Positions 8,170 through 19,700 of a stretch of DNA of 64,000 bases are shown in pieces; within the stretch, counting starts at the first letter, position 1; the number at the start of each line of letters is the position of its first letter. A program made the translations under genes and the position numbers. The notes under the pieces were generated by a model, which was not told where the DNA came from, did no database searches, and saw only the letters and a list, made by a program, of their open reading frames with translations. The DNA lies in the NCBI RefSeq assembly GCF_003122385.1, contig NZ_CP029255.1, positions 3,720,001-3,784,000 of the forward strand, read 5' to 3'. The stretch comes from Flavobacterium crocinum. GTDB lineage: Bacteria; Bacteroidota; Bacteroidia; Flavobacteriales; Flavobacteriaceae.

Positions 8170-8808
8170 TTATGCAGTAACAGTGCTTATAGCTTCTTTT
8201 AATGCTTTAGCGGCAGCAGCCGGATCAGCAGCACCATAAATAGCACCACCTGCTACAGCTACAGTTGCACCAGCTGAAACAACATCTTTTATGGTATCGA
8301 TATTTACACCGCCCGCAACAGAAAAAGGAACTTTTGCTTCTCTTCCTTCACCGATAAGTGTTTGTACAGAATATCCAGGTAAAGCCTGCTCGTCCAGACC
8401 TGCGTGTAGTTCCACAAAAGCTACTCCAAAAGCGGTAACTTCTTTAGCTCTTTGTACTCTGTCTTTTACTCCAATAGTATCAACAACAACTTTTCTGTCG
8501 TATTTTTTTGCTGCTTCTATAGCACCTTTAATAGTAGCGTCGTCAACAGTTCCCATTACGGTAACAAGATCAGCACCTGCTTTAAAAGCCATTTCTGCTT
8601 CCAAAGCTCCGGTATCTGCCGTTTTCATATCAGCAAAAACCAATTTATCCGGGAAAGCTGCTTTCATAGCTGTTACAACGCTAAGACCTTCGGCTTTAAT
8701 AAGAGGCGTACCCAATTCTATAATATCAACGTAAGGCGCTACTTTTCCGGCAAGTTCTAATGCTGCTTCTGTAGTAAGTAAATCAATTGCAACTTGTAAT
8801 TTTGTCAT
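8170..8808 (-). CDS. hxlA: 3-hexulose-6-phosphate synthase
   Basis: Condenses formaldehyde with ribulose 5-phosphate to give D-arabino-3-hexulose 6-phosphate, the fixation step of the ribulose monophosphate pathway; cytoplasmic. The 212-residue TIM barrel belongs to the orotidine-phosphate-decarboxylase superfamily. Visible motifs are VAIDLLT at the N-terminus, the catalytic DxKxxD as FADMKTADTG (D60, K62, D65), VVVDTIGVKD, and VAGGVN with VAGGAIYGA as the phosphate-binding glycines. It lies 29 bp after hxlB and is followed by a terminator, so the two form an operon. The role may be formaldehyde detoxification, or the reverse reaction for pentose supply. KGPDC is an alternative relative, but pairing with PHI favours HPS. 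Confidence 0.9.
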   Translation of the reverse strand: MTKLQVAIDLLTTEAALELAGKVAPYVDIIELGTPLIKAEGLSVVTAMKAAFPDKLVFADMKTADTGALEAEMAFKAGADLVTVMGTVDDATIKGAIEAAKKYDRKVVVDTIGVKDRVQRAKEVTAFGVAFVELHAGLDEQALPGYSVQTLIGEGREAKVPFSVAGGVNIDTIKDVVSAGATVAVAGGAIYGAADPAAAAKALKEAISTVTA

Positions 8809-8837
8809 GTCTAAAATGTTTAAAAAGTAAAAAAAAG

Positions 8838-9404
8838 TTATTCCAGATTAGCGTGTTTAGGCCAAAGGTCTTCTTTGGTTAAACCAGATTCCTGCCAAAG
8901 GCTCATAAAAATGCTCTCCAGTATTAATAATGTAAATTGTTCAAAAAGGCTTCCTGCATATTGTTGAGAAACAGAAACACCAAAGTCTGTTTTAGTTGCA
9001 GCGTTAATAAGTAGTATACTATCTGCTATTTCTGCCAGTTTGCTTTTTGAGTCGGCTGTAATGGCGACAACTGCAACATTTTGTTTTTTTGCCTTTTCTG
9101 CTGCGGAGATCACAGTAGAAGTGGTGCCGGATCCAGATGCTAAAATAAGCAGGTCGTTCTCAAGAATAGCGGGAGTAGTGGTTTCGCCTGCCACATATAC
9201 GTTGTACCCCAGGTGCATAAAACGCATAGCAGCCATTTTTAAGGCAAGTCCGCTTCTGCCGGCCGCCATAAAAAAGATTCTGTTGGCCAATTTAATTTTG
9301 TTCACCAATGCATCAATTTCCTGAGGATTGATCTGATCTGCCAATTTTAGGTTTTCTTCTAAAATGGTCTTAAGATTTTGGTTTATCAAGCTATTGTTGT
9401 TCAT
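8838..9404 (-). CDS. hxlB: 6-phospho-3-hexuloisomerase
   Basis: Converts 3-hexulose 6-phosphate to fructose 6-phosphate, pulling the formaldehyde-fixing reaction forward. The single SIS domain of 188 residues has the expected motifs: IFFMAAGRSGLALKMAAMRF for sugar-phosphate binding, then the serine-rich LASGSGTTSTV loop and the C-terminal QYAGSLFEQFTLLILE. It is the first gene of the hxlB-hxlA operon; many bacteria have the order hxlA-hxlB. About 320 bp upstream lies an AraC-type regulator in the same direction. A CAAAAGTA (9602-9609) could be the reversed -7 box. Confidence 0.9.
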   Translation of the reverse strand: MNNNSLINQNLKTILEENLKLADQINPQEIDALVNKIKLANRIFFMAAGRSGLALKMAAMRFMHLGYNVYVAGETTTPAILENDLLILASGSGTTSTVISAAEKAKKQNVAVVAITADSKSKLAEIADSILLINAATKTDFGVSVSQQYAGSLFEQFTLLILESIFMSLWQESGLTKEDLWPKHANLE

Positions 9405-9676
9405 ATTTTGTATTTAAAAATAAGCGTATAAATGCCTGCTGTCTTTCTCAAAAAAACAGTGCAAAGGCAAGTAGAATAAATAATGATACTATTGAATAGT
9501 ACCAGATTAATAGGCAGATGAGTGCAATGAAAAAAAAGATCTGCGCTGCTTATATAGTAATAGGGATTTATACATTTTTGCATCAGTAGTATTTACTGTT
9601 GCAAAAGTAGAGCAGGGAAAAAGGAGGATGTTATAAAAACGGGACTATGCGATATAAATTTGCGCCGTTTTTAATA

Positions 9677-9726
<50 letters not shown>

Positions 9727-10605
9727 TTATGCGTTATAAATCTGTGAGAGTTCGTTTTGAAGTTCGGTTGGGGTTTCTTTAAGTTTTGATTTCACAAACT
9801 TATTCAAAGCGGATGGAGAGCTGAAACCAAGATTAAATGCGATTTCTTTATGAGAAAGGTCGGAGAACAGAAGCTGTCTTTTGATTTCTTTTAAAATCCT
9901 GTTATGAATGGCATTAATAGCCGTTTCACTACAGTGCTTCTTGGTTATTTCATTGAGTTTTTTAGGCGTTATACCGAGTCTTTCTGCATAATACTGCACT
10001 GTTCGTTGGTTTTTAAACTCTTCGTTAAGCAGTTTTTTAAAAGCAATATAAACATGCTGATTCGTTTTTTGATGCAATATTGGGTGCTGGCCGTGAATAG
10101 ATTCAATAAGTCCCAATAAAAATATTTTGATGTAAAAGCGCGCCTGTTCTTTTTTGACCAGTGTTGGACTATTGTAAATCGTTTGAATGCTTTCTACAAG
10201 TGTCAAAGCATGTTGAAATTCTTCTGTATTCAGCGCGTTACAGTTAAGATTCGCTGATAAATTGACGTTATAAGGACTTAATTCATTTTTCAATATGTCA
10301 GAGCAGAATAAAACTTCTTCGAACAAAATAATTTTAGCTTTCAGATCGCTGTCTGGATTGGAGATGAAGTTAATTTGGTCTGGGAATACAATTGATATTT
10401 TCTCTGATTTTAGATTAAAAACATTATCCTCAATATGAATATCAATTTTTCCTTTTTCTACTATTAGAATAAAAAAGTGATCATTTTTGTGTGGATTCAG
10501 ATATTCGTTAATGTTTGAATTGTCTATGTCAAAAACTCTGAAAGAGAGATTTTTGTCTTCTTTTTTTTGAATATTTTGTTTAAGGTTGAATCTTTTTAAA
10601 TCCAT
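9727..10605 (-). CDS. AraC-family transcriptional regulator
   Basis: A DNA-binding regulator with an N-terminal cupin-like sensing half (residues about 20-120; HFFILIVEKGKIDIHIEDN, a typical arabinose-binding-like barrel). The C-terminal double HTH covers about 190-288 (YYAERLGITPKKLNEITKKH and SHKEIAFNLGFSSPSALNKF). 292 residues is the normal length. It sits just upstream of hxlBA in the same orientation, making it a candidate for their control, but a 320-bp gap and a tandem repeat separate them. Effector unknown. Confidence 0.85.
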   Translation of the reverse strand: MDLKRFNLKQNIQKKEDKNLSFRVFDIDNSNINEYLNPHKNDHFFILIVEKGKIDIHIEDNVFNLKSEKISIVFPDQINFISNPDSDLKAKIILFEEVLFCSDILKNELSPYNVNLSANLNCNALNTEEFQHALTLVESIQTIYNSPTLVKKEQARFYIKIFLLGLIESIHGQHPILHQKTNQHVYIAFKKLLNEEFKNQRTVQYYAERLGITPKKLNEITKKHCSETAINAIHNRILKEIKRQLLFSDLSHKEIAFNLGFSSPSALNKFVKSKLKETPTELQNELSQIYNA

Positions 10606-10870
10606 TTGACGAGAAATGTTTTATAGTGTGTTTTAATATTTCTTTCTAAAAAAATATCCATCCGGAAGTTGTAAAAGTGGTATTTTAAAGAAATCTGCAA
10701 ATTTAAGAAAACCTATTGTTTTAATGTTCTAAATCATGAAAATAGAAGTCAAAATAGTTTTCGTTCTAAGATATAAGGATGAGATCTTGATAATTTGTAG
10801 AAATCTTTTTTGATTTGATTTTAAGTTTTTAAAGTTAAAGCTCTGAATGTTATGCTTTTGTATAAATAAA
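10606..10870. other. Upstream region of the AraC-type gene
   Basis: AT-rich sequence between the AraC start and the terminator of the hybrid kinase. I see no reading frame and no convincing consensus promoter. Confidence 0.4.
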
Positions 10871-10902
10871 AAAGGAGACGACTATTTAATAGTTGTTTCC
10901 TT
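10871..10902 (-). terminator. Terminator for the hybrid histidine kinase
   Basis: The minus strand has AAGGAAACAACTA / TAGTCGTCTCCTT (G-U pairs allowed) followed by seven T. It lies about 145 bp past the kinase stop. Confidence 0.65.
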
Positions 10903-11046
10903 CAACATACATGGCTATACACCTACAAAATTGAGAGAAAAGTAACCTTATTTCTTAAAATTATCAATTCCTGTTTAAGTAAATAGTGGTTGGGTACTAA
11001 TTAATAACGCTTTTATATCAGAGAAAAAATAGATGTCTTTTTACCA

Positions 11047-13047
11047 TCAACTGTCATTTTCTTTTTGCAATTCTTTTATGATTTCCTGAATGCTGCAGTG
11101 TAATATATTTAGATAGTCGGCAGTTTCAGCAGTGAATTCTTTTTTGCGGGCCTGTTCTTCTATAAAAGAGAGTTCTGTGCTTAGGCCTTTTAGCAGGAAC
11201 AGATGCAACCATACCTGAAGCTGTTCGGCAGTTTGCAATACTATTCTGAAATCATTTCGGTAAACGGCTTGTTGTAGTTCTTTTAGTTCGGAAGGAGCTT
11301 TCTGGATAAACTGAGAAGTCACTTCTTTTTTCCAGCCGGGTTTTATAAGGTCAGTTTGTTCAATTGCAGATAAATCAGCTTTGGGCGCAATAAAAGGACG
11401 TCGCTCTTTTTTTAATGCTTGTTTAATTGCTTCGAGAAGTTCGTGCTGCTTAAAAGGTTTTGGTACATAACCGTCCATTCCGGCATTCAGACAGCGGTGT
11501 TGTTCACCGGCAAGAGAATGTGCGGTCATAGCTATAATAGGAATTTCATTTTTGAGTTCATTACGAATATAATGCGTAGTTTGATAACCGTCACGAACAG
11601 GCATTTGAAGATCCATTAATATTAAATCATAGCGGTTTTCAGAAAGTAGTTCAATTCCCTGATCTCCATTCTCGGCAGTATCAATTTCAAATCCGAATCC
11701 TTCAATGACATTCTGCGTGAGTTTCTGGTTGAGACGATTGTCTTCCAGCAGTAGTATTTTAAGCCTGCCAAGGTCGTTTACAGGAAGTATTTTGGGTTTC
11801 TTTTTCTCATTAGTCGGTTTCTTGTAAGCAGCTGTGAAATAAAATTCTGATCCTGCTCCTTCACGGCTCTTAACCTGTATTCTGGAATTGTGCAGTTCTA
11901 CTAATTCTTTGACAATACTCAACCCCAGACCAGTTCCTCCAAATTTTCTGGTAATGTCTTCCTGAGCTTGTGTAAATCGTTCGAAGATGCTTTCCAGGTG
12001 CTCTTTGGGAATTCCGATTCCAGTATCTTTAACCGAGAACCGTATCAGATAATCATGTTCTGTTTCTCCTTTATTTTTAACAGATATAGTTACTTCTCCT
12101 TCGGTAGTAAATTTAAGTGCATTTCCTGCCAGATTTACCATTATCTGATTCAGCCTTCCCTGATCGCCTGTGATAATTTCAGGCAGTTCAGCATCCAGAA
12201 ACAGGTTGAATTCGACACCATGGGCAACTTTTACCTTTAGAAGATCATAAACATGGCGGAGCGACTTCTTTAAATTGAAAGGTTGTAATTCAAGTGAAAG
12301 TCCGCCTGATTCAATTTTGGAAAGATCCAGTATATCATTAACGATGAGCAGAAGATTATCTCCGGCCGTTTGTACATCCTGTACGAAAACACGCTGCTGT
12401 TTATCAAGGCGGGTTCCTGCCAGAAGCTCAGTAAATCCAATAACCGCATTAAGGGGCGTTCTGATTTCGTGACTCATGTTGGCCAAAAAAGATTCTTTAG
12501 CTATTATGGCACTTTCAGCAATTTTTTTCTGTCCGAGTAGTTCATTATTTTTTATTCCAAGTTCAAGGGTTGTAATAACATGTCGTGCTACGATATGAAG
12601 CGCTCTTCTTTGACTTTCATTAAGCGTTCTGGGTTCATGATCAGCAGCGCATAAAACCCCAACGGCATAGCCTTCCGGAGTAATTAAAGGCATTCCTGCA
12701 TAAAACCTGATTTTGAGGCCGCCTTTAACGTCAGGATCATCTTTAAAACGTTCACTGAGCAGCGTATCGTGGATTTCGACCAGAGAAGAATCCATTATAG
12801 TAAAACGGCTAAAAGTAATCTCGCGAGGAACAGGAGAAAACCCAAGACCAATTTCAGATTTGAACCATTGGCGGTTTTCGTCTATAAAAGCTATATATGC
12901 AATGGGTACACTACAGATATAGGATACCAAAGAAGTGGCATCATCAAAAGCATGTCCCGGAAGAGTCTCCAGCATATTGCTGTAACGCTTTAAAATTTCT
13001 AGACGTTCGGATTCAGTATGAGGCATGGATAAAGGGGCATTTCTCAT
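11047..13047 (-). CDS. Hybrid sensor histidine kinase (GAF-HisKA-HATPase-REC-degenerate Hpt)
   Basis: A soluble phosphorelay kinase with no membrane segments. Order: GAF domain (about 25-165, ending VGVLCAADHEPRTLN), HisKA with phospho-acceptor H193 (MSHEIRTPLNAVIGF), HATPase with N-box (NLAGNALKF), DTGIGI and GGTGLGLSIVK, and a receiver with D479 (LILMDLQMP) and K530. The final about 100 residues are helical, like an Hpt domain. The expected AHxLKG phospho-histidine position reads AEQLQV (E608), so this relay end may be inactive. There is no linked response regulator. The GAF ligand is unknown. It has its own terminator and is apparently monocistronic. Confidence 0.9.
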   Translation of the reverse strand: MRNAPLSMPHTESERLEILKRYSNMLETLPGHAFDDATSLVSYICSVPIAYIAFIDENRQWFKSEIGLGFSPVPREITFSRFTIMDSSLVEIHDTLLSERFKDDPDVKGGLKIRFYAGMPLITPEGYAVGVLCAADHEPRTLNESQRRALHIVARHVITTLELGIKNNELLGQKKIAESAIIAKESFLANMSHEIRTPLNAVIGFTELLAGTRLDKQQRVFVQDVQTAGDNLLLIVNDILDLSKIESGGLSLELQPFNLKKSLRHVYDLLKVKVAHGVEFNLFLDAELPEIITGDQGRLNQIMVNLAGNALKFTTEGEVTISVKNKGETEHDYLIRFSVKDTGIGIPKEHLESIFERFTQAQEDITRKFGGTGLGLSIVKELVELHNSRIQVKSREGAGSEFYFTAAYKKPTNEKKKPKILPVNDLGRLKILLLEDNRLNQKLTQNVIEGFGFEIDTAENGDQGIELLSENRYDLILMDLQMPVRDGYQTTHYIRNELKNEIPIIAMTAHSLAGEQHRCLNAGMDGYVPKPFKQHELLEAIKQALKKERRPFIAPKADLSAIEQTDLIKPGWKKEVTSQFIQKAPSELKELQQAVYRNDFRIVLQTAEQLQVWLHLFLLKGLSTELSFIEEQARKKEFTAETADYLNILHCSIQEIIKELQKENDS

Positions 13048-13793
13048 GACAGGTAGATTAAACCTTAAATTTATAAAATCATTTCATTTTAGATTTATAT
13101 TTTTATGCGGTATTTCTTATATAATTTACAGGTAGTGTATGAATTGCATGTTTTTATTTTTTTGTATAAGAAGTTTATTCCTAATTGGTACTTACTGTAT
13201 AAATTTAAATTTGAGGAGGTAACTATGTACTCAAAAGTTAGATATATAAAACCAGTGTGTTGGTAAAAAAAAAACTCTTATTGATTGGAAATGAGCATCA
13301 TTGAAAAAATGTCTCTTTTTTGTCCACCCTAATAAATAGGATGAGTTACGAAGATATCTTTAGTTTTGAAGTTAAATTGAGTGCCCCCTTTAATTTTAGT
13401 CCTCGATAAAACAAATAAACTTAATCCTACTTGAAAAAAATCTACTTACCGTTGTTTTCAATGTGCTTCGGCTCATCTGTAATCTATCAAAATTCCAATA
13501 TTTCATTTCTTGAAAATAGTGGAGATTGTCTGACGTTTTTTCAAACTTCTGAGAAGACATTGAGTTTTTTTAAAGAAAAATTTCTAACGATAATCAGACA
13601 GTCAGTCTTTAATGAAAAAGCTACTTTCTCATTAAATATCTTAAAAAGTTACAGCTTAAATGAAGGCTGTAAAAACAGTTTCAAAATTACCCAAACTATA
13701 TAAATCAATTTTATTACTTACTTTTTTATGGAAAAAAACTACTTATTGATTTTAAAGTTTTTAGTTTTTGTATGGCATTTTTGTCTGCAGAAA
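13048..13793. other. Long upstream region of the giant adhesin gene
   Basis: About 750 bp without a convincing gene. A TAGTTTTG box (13361-13368) is the best -7 candidate for the adhesin gene, but lacks a TTG at the right distance; it would give a leader of over 400 nt. A 90-codon frame from a TTG at 13431 has no family resemblance or signal peptide, and I treat it as leader sequence. A separated inverted pair TGTCTGA/TCAGACA lies at about 13527 and 13595. Confidence 0.4.
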
Positions 13794-16700
13794 ATGAAAG
13801 CTCTTTGGCTTTTTAAAAAGCAACCCAATTTAACAAGATACACGTTTGTAACTTGTTTCTTTTTATTTACTGTTTTATTGCAATCTCAAACAATAAAATA
13901 TGTAACAGTAAACGGTTCCGGAAATAAAGACGGAAGTTCCTGGAGTAACGCTTCGGAGAACTTACAGAAAATGATTAGTTCATCAGAGAGTGGTACCCAA
14001 ATATGGATTGCCAGAGGGACATATACTCCTAAAGTAGCTTTGGCGCCTAACGGCAGTGCACAGGACAGGAATAACACTTTTGGACTAAAAAAAGGTGTAC
14101 AATTATATGGTGGTTTTATTGGTAATGAAAACAGTCTTTTACAGAGAAATATTACAGCAAATGAAACTATTCTTAGCGGAAATTTGGGTGGTGGAAATTT
14201 TGCACACCATGTGATACTTATTTATGCTCTTGAAGAAAATGAGAATTACTACTTAAACGGACTAACCATTAGTGATGGTAAGGCTGATTCATTAGAGTAT
14301 TATAAAATATCTACAGAAACTAAGAAGAATTCTATTAACGATAATATCAAAGATAAATATCCGGATTGGTTTGTTTCGATGACAGAAAGCCCTTATTATA
14401 GTTATGCTTCGTTAGGTTTGCAACTTGCAGGATTTAGTGGCTTGCCTAGTATAGCTTCAATACCGGGAGGTGACATGGTAACAACGGAAATACTTAATAC
14501 ATCCTACCCTAAAAGTAATGGTGGGGCTATATACAACATAAAAGGGGTTTTAACATTAGAAAACGTAACCTTTAAAAATAATCAAGGTATAATTGGTGGG
14601 GCAATATGTTTACAGGAAGGTGCTCGAGCCACTTTTACTAACTGTATATTTTCTAATAATACAGCAACAGATAATGGAGGTGCAATTAGCAACAGCGACA
14701 GTTATTTGACTATTACAGGAGGAAATTTTAATACTAACAGTGCGCCTCTAGGGGGAGCTATTTCTGATTTAGATGGAAAATTTTTAAATCTAAGTAATGT
14801 AACATTTAGTAATAATCAAGCCTACACCACTAAAATTGGTGATGGATATGGAGGAGCTATTTACATTGAAAAAGTGAACAAGGATAATTCGTCATCAAGA
14901 ATTATCAATAATTGTACTTTTAGCAATAACAGTGCGGAAGTTGCAGGTGTTCTTTATGCTGATGAAAATATTACTAATCTTAAAATTACAAATTCTACAT
15001 TTAATGATAACAATGCTGTGATGACAGCAACTAACACACTCGCTGGAGGTGGAGGAGCTATTATGCTTCGCCGAGTTATAAATGCAGAAGTAACATCAAA
15101 TAATTTTAGCAATAATAAAGCTTCAAAAAGTATAGGAGGAGTATTCTTATTGGTCGAAGCAAATGGAGTTAAATTTTCAGATAATACATTTTCAGGAAAT
15201 GCGTCTTTGTTAGGAGGTGCTTTATCTTCACTTCAGAATAAAAATACTATTACTTTAACAGGAAATACATTTACAGGAAATAGTGCTACAGTGACAAGTA
15301 ACTATGATGCTTCCGGATTAGGAGGTGCCATAGTGTCTATCAACGATAATAACATTAAAATCTCTGATAACATATTTACAGGAAATACTGCTGCGAAACA
15401 AGGAGGAGCAATAAATTTCGAAACAAATACGGTTAATTCTGTTGTTAGTAATAATACTTTCAAAACCAATAGTTCTACTATGTATGGAGGAGCAATATTT
15501 GCTAATGCTTCTGACAATAGTACTACTAAGCTAACAATAAACGGTAATAATTTCGAAGGTAACAGTTCTACTGAAAGAGGTGGGGGAATATTCTTAAATC
15601 AAGGTTCAATTGCAACTGATATATCCAATAATTCATTTATAGGAAATAAATCCTTTATAGGTGCTGTTGTAGATATCGAAAGTTCTGCAAAAAACCAATT
15701 TTTCAGTAATACGGTCAGAGGCAATGTTGGAAGCACAAATAATCAAAATGAATCGGGGAGTATAATTGCCACTATTAATGGGGTAAATAAATTCTATAAT
15801 AATGTTTTTACCGGAAATGAAAGTTTTACAGCTGTTTTTTATGATAATTCAACTGTTGACTTTGTAAATAATACTATTTGGAACGAAAAGTTAGCGTATG
15901 GTATTTATATGTTTAGTAAAAACATTAAGCTTTATAATAATATTCTAGAAGAGCTTGGAGGGACAAGTACTTCAGCTGATGTTCAAAATAATGCTTTCAG
16001 GTATGATACTCCGAATAATTTTGTCACTAAAAAGAATAATATTCGTGAAACTAACCCGTATTTTGCTGATGTTGCTACTTTTAATTTTAATCTGACAGGT
16101 TGTAGTTCTATAATCAATAAAGGAAATAACGCATTATATTTAGCCGAATATTCCAGCACAGATTATTTAGGAAAGAACAGAAAAGTAAATACGATTGATA
16201 TTGGGGCTTATGAAAATGAATTAGGCGCTTCCGGTAAAACAGCGCCAACAGTTGCTTCAACACAAGCTTTTTGTAATGAAGCTATTGTAAACGATTTAAA
16301 AGCAACAGGATCAAACATAAAATGGTACAGCCAGGCTTCAGGAGGAACTCAATTAGCGAGCAATACATCTTTAGTTTCGGGTACTACCTATTATGCAAGT
16401 CAGACTGTTAACGGTTGTGAGAGCGACAGAGCAAGTGTTACGGTATCTATAAGTTCTACTGAGGCACCAACAGCACAATCTCCACAAAACTTTATTATTG
16501 GTCAGCCAGGATCTAAAATTGTGGTAAATGGAAGTAATTTAAAATGGTATACACAAGAAAAAGATGGTACAGCATTAACAATGCCGCCTTCTTTAAATAT
16601 GTCATCTGAAAATTCTGCTACTTATTGGGTTAGCCAGACCAATGCTAATAATTGCGAAAGTATTAGAACTAAAATAGTTGTAAATGTAACCAAGATACCT

Positions 16701-19700
16701 CTTACAATTAAAGCTATTAATAAGGTAAAAGTATTTGATGGAAATGTTTATGGAAATGGTAATTATACGGTAACATATTCTGGTTTTGAGTCTGGTGATA
16801 GTCAGGCAAATAGTATTTCCGGAACTCTTGCTTTTTCAGGTGATGCCGTTACTGCAACTGAGCCGGGTATCTATAAAATTATTCCTCAGGGTATTACCTC
16901 TACTAAATACACTGTTTTGTATGATGAAGGAACGTTAGAAATTAAATCGAATTTAATTTTAAATGATAACATTTTATATGTAAAACAAAACGGAAACGGA
17001 GATGGTACTTCATGGAATAGTGCCTTAAGCAATTTGGAAGTGGCTTTAACAAAAGCTTCTAATATTAACTCCGTACATACAGATGATAATGATCCTAAAA
17101 AGGTTAAAAAAATATTTGTAGCTAAGGGAACTTATCAATTGGCTTCAGGAAAATCATATATAATGCCTAAGAATGTAGAAATATATGGTGGATTTGATCC
17201 TGATAATGCTATTACAAACCTAACACATCAACGTATTACCGGTAATTTGAATGATGGAAGTATTTTAAAAGGAAATAATGCATCGGTTATTAAAAATGAT
17301 GATAATAGCTTAACCGGCAATGCTCTTTTAAACGGTTTTACCATTACTGGCGGTAATGCAACTAATGGAGGTGGTATCTACAATAAAAAAGTAACAGCAA
17401 AATTTGAAAACTGCATTATAAGATCAAATAATGCTACTACAAATGGAGGTGCTGTTTATAATGAAAATGCTAATACAACATGGATTAACTGTTTGATTGT
17501 TAGTAATACAGCTCCAAACGGTGCGTCTTTGTACAACAATGCATCGTTGCCAACACTTCTTAATGCTACGATAGCTGATAATACAGGTGCACAAGGAGCA
17601 GCATTGTATAATGCAAATGGTTCTTCTGCAAGAATTGTAAATACAGTTAGTGTAAAAAATAATACAGATATTGTTAATAATACCAGTAATCCTACTTATG
17701 AAAATAGTTTAATTCAGGGGGTATTTGGTTTTACTGGCACAACTACGATTTTTGATGCAAATTATTCGTTATTAACGAATAGTGCAGCTCTAAATGCCGG
17801 TAAAAATAATGTGGTTAACCTTGTTTTACCAGCTAAAGATTTAAAAGGCAAATCCCGTATTATTGATACTACTGTGGATATAGGAGCTTTTGAGAGAAAT
17901 AAAGTTCAAACCATAACAGCGGCTGCTCTTACAAAAAAATACGGAGATGAGCCATTTACACACGGTACAGCATCAAGCGGATTACCATTAGAATATACCT
18001 CTGGTAATACTTCTATTGCTATAATAGAAAACGGAAAAATTAAGCCCGTAGGTACCGGAACAGCAACTATAACCCTAAAACAATCAGGAAATGACAGCGA
18101 ATATGATGCTGCATCTCCAATAGACTTCATATTAACTGTAAATAAAGCAGCATTAACTGTAACAGCAGATAATAAATTATTTTTCGAAAATGGTTCTGTA
18201 TTTAAAGACTTTTCTGTGAATTATACTGGGTTTGTTCTAGGAGATACTCCAAGTACAGCTTTGGTGGGTGCAATAGCTTATAGCGGTACAGCTGTAACTG
18301 CAACCACTATAGGTAACTACGTTATAACTCCCTCTGGATTAACATCTTTAAATTATAATATTACTTACAATAATGGTAGGCTAACAATTGAGTCTGATGT
18401 TCAATTAACAGATGGTACAATATACGTTAGAAAAGGAAGTGCTGGAAAAGGGACTTCTTGGGATGATGCATTAGGAGAAGTTGCTGAGGGATTAAAATTA
18501 GCACACTCACTTAACACTAGTACTAGACCAAATGTTACTAAGGCTAATAAAATATATGTGGCTAAAGGGACTTATGCTCCAAAATACAGTCCTAAAGACA
18601 GTGCTAACTTTGCGGATGAAGATACAGACAATAGTTTTTTATTAGTAGATGGTGTAAAAATTTATGGAGGTTTTGATGGATCTATTGCTAATGAAAGCAT
18701 ATCCAACAGACAAATTCAAAAGAATAAAACTATTTTAGATAGTTATAATCCAGTAACACAAAATAGAGTACATCACATTGTTATTGCTTCTAACTCTACA
18801 GGAGACAACGAAATAGATGGATTTACCATTATGAATGGTGCGGGAGGCTTTGGATCATGGATGGGGGCCGGTGCGACAATGACCATAAAGGGTAAGCCAA
18901 TTACCCAGGCATTTGGTTCAGCTATTCGTGTACACAGTTCTAACCTTAATATAAAAAACTGTATTATTACTGGAAATTCCTCTGGTAACCAAGCAGGTGC
19001 TATGTATATAACGGATGTGTCAAATGTATCTGTTTTTAATACGCTTTTTTATAATAATACCGCAGATCATTATGGGGCATTAGGTACCTCTATGATGATA
19101 TTAGAAGCTAATGTGAAAATTTATAATTCTACTTTTGGAGATTCGCAGAATGCATTTCAAATTGTTACTGATCATGCCAATGCTAATTTGCAAGTATATA
19201 ACTCAATATTTAGATATTTCGCTGATCCTAATCATAATGATATAAAAAAATCGAAAGGAACAATTACCGTTAATAACTCCTTTCTACCTAATGCAGAAAC
19301 TTTTTATAGTAGTAATGGCTTTGTGTTAGCCAATAACATCTATAATGTAGACCCTGGTTTTATTGATGTTAACACTAATAATTTTGCTTTAAAAACAAGC
19401 TCTGTAGTTGTCGATAAAGGAGACAATTCGTTTTATAACACCGCTATTTATCATGATAAAGATATTGCAGATGATAAACGTGTTCAGAATAGTACAATAG
19501 ACATGGGATGCTTTGAATCTAAGCTACCTCAAACTATTACAACATCTGATTTAACCAAAAATTATGGAGATTCAGATTTTGTTAATGCAGCTGTAACAGT
19601 AAATACTGGCTTACCGTTAACTTATACCAAAAGTAGTAACACTACTGTTGCTGCTATTGTAGATGGTAAAATTCATGCACAAAATACAGGTACAACTACA

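Noticed and set aside
8291..8734. 147-codon open frame opposite hxlA
   Set aside because: It lies entirely antisense to a well-conserved enzyme gene; its Ser/Thr/Ala-rich composition is a shadow of the codon use of hxlA.
13431..13703. 90-codon frame starting with TTG before the adhesin
   Set aside because: No signal peptide, no family resemblance, non-ATG start without supporting context; more likely leader sequence.
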